A DNA stretch of 64,000 nucleotides, taken from assembly GCA_963995505.1 (NCBI GenBank), contig OZ023189.1, positions 3,919,155 to 3,983,154 on the forward strand. Direction: 5' to 3'. Made by a program: the position numbers and the translations under genes. The notes under the pieces are model-generated. The model made no database searches. It was not told the origin of the DNA and saw only the letters and a list, made by a program, of their open reading frames with translations. Shown one piece after another: positions 59,618-64,000 of the stretch. The DNA is from Hypericum androsaemum (taxonomy: Eukaryota; Streptophyta; Magnoliopsida; Malpighiales; Hypericaceae). Each line of letters starts with the position of its first letter. Position 1 is the first letter of the stretch.

Positions 59618-61503
59618 TGTTAGAGATGTCAAGAAATTAAAGAGGAAACGATTTGTGGACTTGTTTCCTATTCTATTTGGACTAGCTTTTGGACTCCTAA
59701 TTTGACCTAGATAGCTTACTTGATGTACAAGTGTTTGTCTCTATATAAAGGCATGTTACCCTAAGGTTTTGTATGGCTTTGTGGCTTGGAAACTCATCAA
59801 TAAAAGTTCTCATTTCTCTCCGTGGATGTAGGCATTAGGTCGAACCACGTTATCTCTTGCGTCCATGTTCTTTACGCGGTTTGTTCTCTAAGTTGCTAAA
59901 TTTCTAACAAGTGGTATCAGAGCTAAGGTTGGAGGATGTCGGATCACGGCGCAAAGTTTGCTCTTGTGAAGTTTGATGGTTCATCGAATTTCGGGTTATG
60001 GCAAAGGCGTGTCAAAGATCTCCTCGTGCAACACGGGATGGTCATCGCGCTCTCGGAGAAGAAGTCCGAGAAGATGGAGGAGCAAGAGTGGGAAGAGTTG
60101 GAGGCCAAGGCAGTAGCGAAGATTCGCTTGTGCTTGGCGGATGATGAGGAGCCACCAGCTGGGTTGTGGAAGAGGATCCAGGTCGGAGTCAAAGAAGTTC
60201 AATAGAAGTGGTTTCAAGTGCGGAGAAGGGCACATGAAGGGGACTATCCAGGACGAACTAGGGATCAAGACAACGAGGAGGGATCGGCATCCACAACCGT
60301 GGCCACATGTTCAGATGGGTCGGATGGTGACTGGCTTTCTGTCTCATCAAGTCCAATGCATCCTGGTAATCTCTTTTTGTTAGGGACCTTGGATTATAAC
60401 AATGATAGTTATAAAGGTAGGCTAAAAAAGATGGATAAGGATGCGATGGTAGCGATGAAGGGTGAAAGAAAATACCTACAGGTTAATGGAGAATATTATT
60501 GTAGGTGGAGTCACATCAATGAGTCTGATGAAGTGGGAAAAAGCTCTTGTGTGATGGAGCGAAAGCTTGACATGAATGGTTTGAGTGGAGTTGGGATTCG
60601 CAGAGACAAAGTTAGCAAGTTCCCGCTATGGTTGTCTAAAGAGACGTGCACGTCAAAGGTGTTGGGTAAGTTTTGCATGGGGAATGCGAAGCCGTTGGTA
60701 GCACCACGGGCGAATCGGGTATCTCACTCAAGGCCGAACGGTGGAGTTCGTGGCATGTCAAGGGTTCTACTTGGTAGAACAAAAGGTTGCCCTTTGTATG
60801 CTATGGCATGTAGCATTGGTATGAGGCAAGAAGGTCCAGTAGAGAAGCAGTTCGAGGTTGCGGAGCACGGGGTTGACCAAAAAATAGAGAGCGCATCTAT
60901 TGGTCACAAGTTTGCTTCAGTAGGTGGACTTGCTAGTTGGGGTTCGATGGAGATTGGAGGAAAGACGCCAAACAAGCTCGGAAGCTCGAGCTTGGGGGCT
61001 GGCTCCAAGTGATTGAACTAAGGTGGTGAGAAAGTTGAGATGGTCTTGTTGATGGCGGTGTATCTATGGTCAAGGTGGAGCTGGTAGAGTCTGTTTAGTT
61101 TCTCAAGTTCTCATGGTTCTTCATAGGGCGGTCTTTCATCAAGGTGGAGTTTGTTGAAGTTCGGATAGAGCTTCATGGTTCGTCCATGGGATGATTTCTC
61201 GCCAATGTGGAGATTGTTAGAGATGTCAAGAAATTAAAGAGGAAATGATTTGTGGACTTGTTTCCTATTCTATTTGGACTAGCTTTTGGACTCCTAATTT
61301 GACCTAGATAGCTTACTTGATGTACAAGGGTTTGCCTCTATATAAAGGCATGTTACCCTAATATTTTGTATGGCTTTGTGGCTCGAAAACTCATCAATAA
61401 AAGTTCTCCTTTCTCCCGTGGATATAGGCATTAGGCCGAACCACGTTATCTCTTGCATCCGTGTTCTTTGTGCGTTTGTTCCCTATTTGCTGAATTTCTA
61501 ACA
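59618..61503 (+). mobile_element. Complete 1.9-kb non-autonomous Copia element (gag-only) in exon 7 of copy 5
   Basis: LTRs 59618-59909 and 61215-61503 (TGTTAGAGATGTCAAG to TTTCTAACA) differ at roughly 6 percent of positions by eye. Perfect 5-bp target-site duplication CCTTC at 59613-59617 and 61504-61508. PBS TGGTATCAGAGC at 59912. TATA-like CTATATAAAGG in both LTRs. The interior has a gag start and a zinc-knuckle relic, and no reverse transcriptase or integrase. The host exon resumes in register after the element. Confidence 0.95.
59936..61012 (+). pseudogene. Gag-derived ORFs of the short Copia element
   Basis: 59936-60205 opens MSDHGAKFALVKFDGSSNFG, LWQRRVKDLLVQHGM, the N-terminal Copia gag pattern, and stops after 89 residues. 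KKFNRSGFKCGEGHMKG around 60200 is a zinc knuckle that has lost residues. In another frame, 60218-61012 is open for 264 residues, containing GTLDYNNDSYKGRLKKMDKD (a gag-pre-integrase-like block) and then about 150 residues (from MERKLDMNGLSGVGIRRDKV to LGSSSLGAGSK) with no recognised domain. The element seems to have lost the middle of pol and kept or acquired an ORF of unknown nature. Function unknown. Confidence 0.6.
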
Positions 61504-63424
61504 CCTTCCATATCTTTCAGAGGCAAGATGTTCCACATCCTCATAACTTGAGTCTGATGCCGATCTTCTCCGAGGATATCCATAGACCAAATCAACATTT
61601 TATGATCGTTGATTCTGCAGTGCTCTAACAACATGGCCGAAGTTCCAACAATAGAAGGTAAGCATCCTTTTGTGCGAGATGGGCGCCAACCATCAGCAAG
61701 CTTTTGCAACATGTAAATAGCGCCTTTGTAATTACCAAAGTCCCTTACTTTCTTAAGAGATTTGAGGAAATCATCACACAATATGATCTGCAGTTAAAAT
61801 GCAGCGAATTTTATTTGAGCTTTTTTCTATTTGTCAGTCAAAATTGGAAGAAAAATGCAGTACCAACATCAAAAATGTTGTTGGCACAAATATTGCATCG
61901 TTGCATCATCCAAAGAGTAGTATCTTAATCACCAAAAAGTAAGATTTTTGACCAATATTTTCCAATTCGGGATCTGCATTATATTTTCCAATCCTCTCTT
62001 CAATTGCCTTGACCTGAGCCTTGTATGGTGATATGATAACTATGCGTAGCTTCTTTCCGGAGCCAATGATTTCTGCATTGAAAACAAAAGAATGTTCAAT
62101 ATCACCTAAGCTTTATATGCAATACAAAGAAATAATGTTGTACCTTCACGGAGCCTTTCGACAATGTCATCGATAACAGCAACCTCAACCATATTTCTCC
62201 TGCTCTTCCAATGAAGTTCCTCTTGTTCATGACCAATGTTTATAAATGAGTAAGATCCAAACATATTTTCTTTAAGAAACCGTCTCTGGTAACTTGCTTC
62301 TTTGACGTTTGGAGCATCCAAAATTTGCTTGTTGTAGAACTCCCTGTTAGGGACCAGGCTTATTGATGGATGCATTATGTACTGTATATTAAGCAAGTGC
62401 TTCTTCCAGCCCAACTTCTCCAACCTTTCGAACGAACTGCGACCAAATTGAGCCTCCTTTGAAATCTAAAGAGAATTTCATAAGAAAGGAAATACTTATA
62501 AAGAAGAAAAAAAGGAACAGTGTGGAGTTACAAGCTCAAACCTCACTAGTCACCATCGTTGATAGTTGTCTTTCGTCCGCAATAAGAATGGCATGACAAA
62601 GACCAGATAGTTGCAGAGGGATCAAGGATTCACATTCTTTAAGCTGAGCAGCTTCATCAATGACTAACATTTGCACTTGCTGCTTCATATTAACCATTTG
62701 GAGTTTTGCAGAGCCTGATACAGTACAGAAAAGAAGACAAGCATTTGCCAAGCAAAACATTCTGATCGAGTTTTCATCATTTGATCCAATCTGAATTTTT
62801 TGAGGAAGCAATCTTAGTGTCTGGAGACACTTTATCTTTGCATCATCCAGCATTGAAGATTTATGTGCTCTGCTTCTTACTCCCTTGAGGACGCGGCCGA
62901 ACCCTTCACCCTCATTGATGCTGCTCAACAGCATCCAATAAGAATTCAGCAGACTATGAGTTTCAATCATTTTCTTTGCTGCTCTCAAAGAAAGAAAGGA
63001 AGTTGGCAAATGTGTACAAAATTGTACGATGCAAGACTTCAACTGATCTCCAAAGGACTTGAAACGCTTCTTAAAGAATTCCTCAAATGTCCATTGTCTA
63101 CCTTCTTTCTTGTCCTCTGCTTCTGGTCCTCTGTTGCGGTTAGAAGGACTATCTCTGTTTTTCCCTCGTGGATTTTTTTTGTACTCCGGAGCGCTTTTGG
63201 TCTTCTGTTTATCCTTCTTTGTTGTTTTTTCCTTCCAGATATTCTTCCTGTTCCTGGCTTGTGCACTTATCGACCACGTTCTTTCCATTACCATTGTTAT
63301 GCTCCTCTTCTCTATCGCTTTCATCCCATTCACCCTTTTCAAATGTGTTTTGCGTCAAGTATATCTGGTACAGCTTTTTAGGGTCCTCAAGCAAGCATAT
63401 ATCATTGAGACCAGGCTTGCATTC

Positions 63425-63978
63425 TGTTGGACCTTGGGCCCAATAGGCAATTATTATTGTGCCTAATTGGGCCCGGGCCCATTAGGCCCAAAAAGTTGGG
63501 TTGGATGGGCCGGTCAACCCGCGTTGACCGGCCCAAGCTACGCAAGCGCCACGTCAGCATGACGTGGCGCTGACGTCATATGTGGCGGCCCACGTGGCAG
63601 ACATGCGGTCCGGCATGCCACGTGGCGGACATGCGGTCCGGAGTGCCACGTGGCACATTTTGACTGGCCGGACTTTCCTATAAAAGGAGGAATCCGGCTG
63701 GACTGAAATGTAACTTTTCCCACAACCACTCAATACAAAAGGAAAATTCCGGATCAGTTCCTGAATTTTAATCAGATTTTCGATAAAAGAAAATCTCGTG
63801 AAAATCGATTACGGATCCGTTCGAACGTGATCGTAATTCGACCAGCACGAAGAAGTTGTGGACCCGAGCCTGTGGACCTCTTGCTTTAACAAGTAAGTGA
63901 TTTATTATTAACGAATTAGTTTGTTAATTATCCGAGTTTAACACGTAATTACTCGTTAATTACGCGTCGAAACCATCA
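63425..63978 (+). repeat. 5' LTR of a Ty1-copia element running out of the window
   Basis: 554 bp, TGTTGGACCTTGGGCCC to AACCATCA, followed by ATTGGTATCAGAGCATGG, an initiator tRNA-Met primer-binding site at 63981. TATA-like CTATAAAAGG at 63678. It interrupts exon 3 of helicase copy 5. Unusually G+C-rich in U3, with G-box and TGACGTCA motifs. Confidence 0.9.
63549..63652 (+). promoter_or_regulatory. bZIP/G-box motif cluster in the LTR promoter
   Basis: CACGTG at 63591, 63619 and 63647 recurs at exactly 28 bp in a tandem unit beginning CACGTGGC and containing GACATGCGGTCCGG. TGACGTCA lies at 63571-63578, and CCACGTCA and TGACGTGG form an inverted pair at 63549-63567. All lie within about 130 bp upstream of the TATA box at 63679. 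G-box, ABRE-type and TGACG motifs are bZIP binding sites in plants; binding here is inferred. Confidence 0.7.
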
Positions 63979-64000
63979 ATTGGTATCAGAGCATGGTTGA

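Larger units (their letters stand above)
59384..63424 (-). pseudogene. SEN1/UPF1-like helicase, copy 5, fragmented by insertions and deletions
   Basis: Minus-strand pieces: exon 3 (63424-62542), exon 4 (62465-62144, 322 nt as in the intact copy), start of exon 5 (62072 to about 61969), exon 7 (61787-59532, interrupted by an LTR element at 59618-61503). The end of exon 5 and all of exon 6 are deleted, and exons 8-9 are gone. Exon 3 retains [13 protein letters not shown] and ADERQLSTM (usual GDERQ), with a frame change in the linker around EEEHNNGNGKNVVDK. Exon 4 reads QYIMHPSIS, where the family Arg is Ile. At 63425 exon 3 is cut by the LTR of another Copia element; its 5' part may continue beyond the window. 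Closest relative in the window is copy 2. Confidence 0.88.

Overview
This is a eukaryotic, plant nuclear window. The genes have GT-AG introns of about 80-450 bases in AT-rich DNA. The surrounding DNA is dominated by plant-type Ty1-copia and Ty3-gypsy LTR retrotransposons (primer-binding sites matching initiator tRNA-Met and tRNA-Asp), LINE remnants and Mutator-like DNA elements. No species is assigned; a flowering plant, probably a eudicot, fits best.

The backbone is a cluster of five copies of one gene family: UPF1/SEN1-type superfamily 1 RNA/DNA helicases. Copies 1 and 2 are on the + strand (1-5051, 5' truncated by the window edge; 18177-22804). Copies 3, 4 and 5 are on the - strand (44713-41249; 57002-52428; 63424-59384). 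Copies 1, 3 and 4 form one subfamily; copies 2 and 5 form another. Copy 4 is the only complete undamaged gene: nine exons, all phases consistent, 1,124 codons plus stop, with every helicase motif. Copy 3 has lost its last three exons to a Copia-associated deletion but still encodes about 947 residues. Copies 2 and 5 are pseudogenes. Copy 1 looks intact in the part that is visible, and its C-terminal region carries the most striking feature of the window.

That feature (892-4930) is a tandem array of 203-bp units built across an exon/intron boundary. Each unit holds a 69-nt exon-like block (23 codons, phase 1-1, no stop) with an AG acceptor in front and a GT donor behind, separated by 134-nt introns. 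There are 19 extra units after the parental exon, and all 19 keep frame and splice dinucleotides. Any number of them could be included without breaking the reading frame. The paralogue copy 4 has the single ancestral unit, so the amplification is specific to copy 1. If spliced in full it would add 437 residues of an Asn/Pro/Ser-rich 23-residue repeat to the helicase C-terminus.

Layout: copy 1 and its 3' flank (1-6056); a complete non-autonomous LTR element with target-site duplication (6057-8880); a LINE remnant (8886-11460); DNA-transposon debris with nested inverted repeats (11618-16110); a complete Mutator-like element with a captured coiled-coil gene fragment (16323-17867); copy 2 (18177-22804); LINE and minisatellite debris (22805-25440); a gypsy element (25445-30297) beside a decayed Copia element (30298-34754) that contains a solo LTR; 3' flank of copy 3 (34755-35103); a young Copia element (35104-41267); copy 3; two fragments of unrelated host genes (46208-47605); a gypsy remnant (about 48240-50690); copy 4 and flanks; a duplicated gag/flank block (57826-59383); copy 5, interrupted by a complete 1.9-kb non-autonomous Copia element (59618-61503) and cut off at 63425 by the 5' LTR of another Copia element that runs out of the window.
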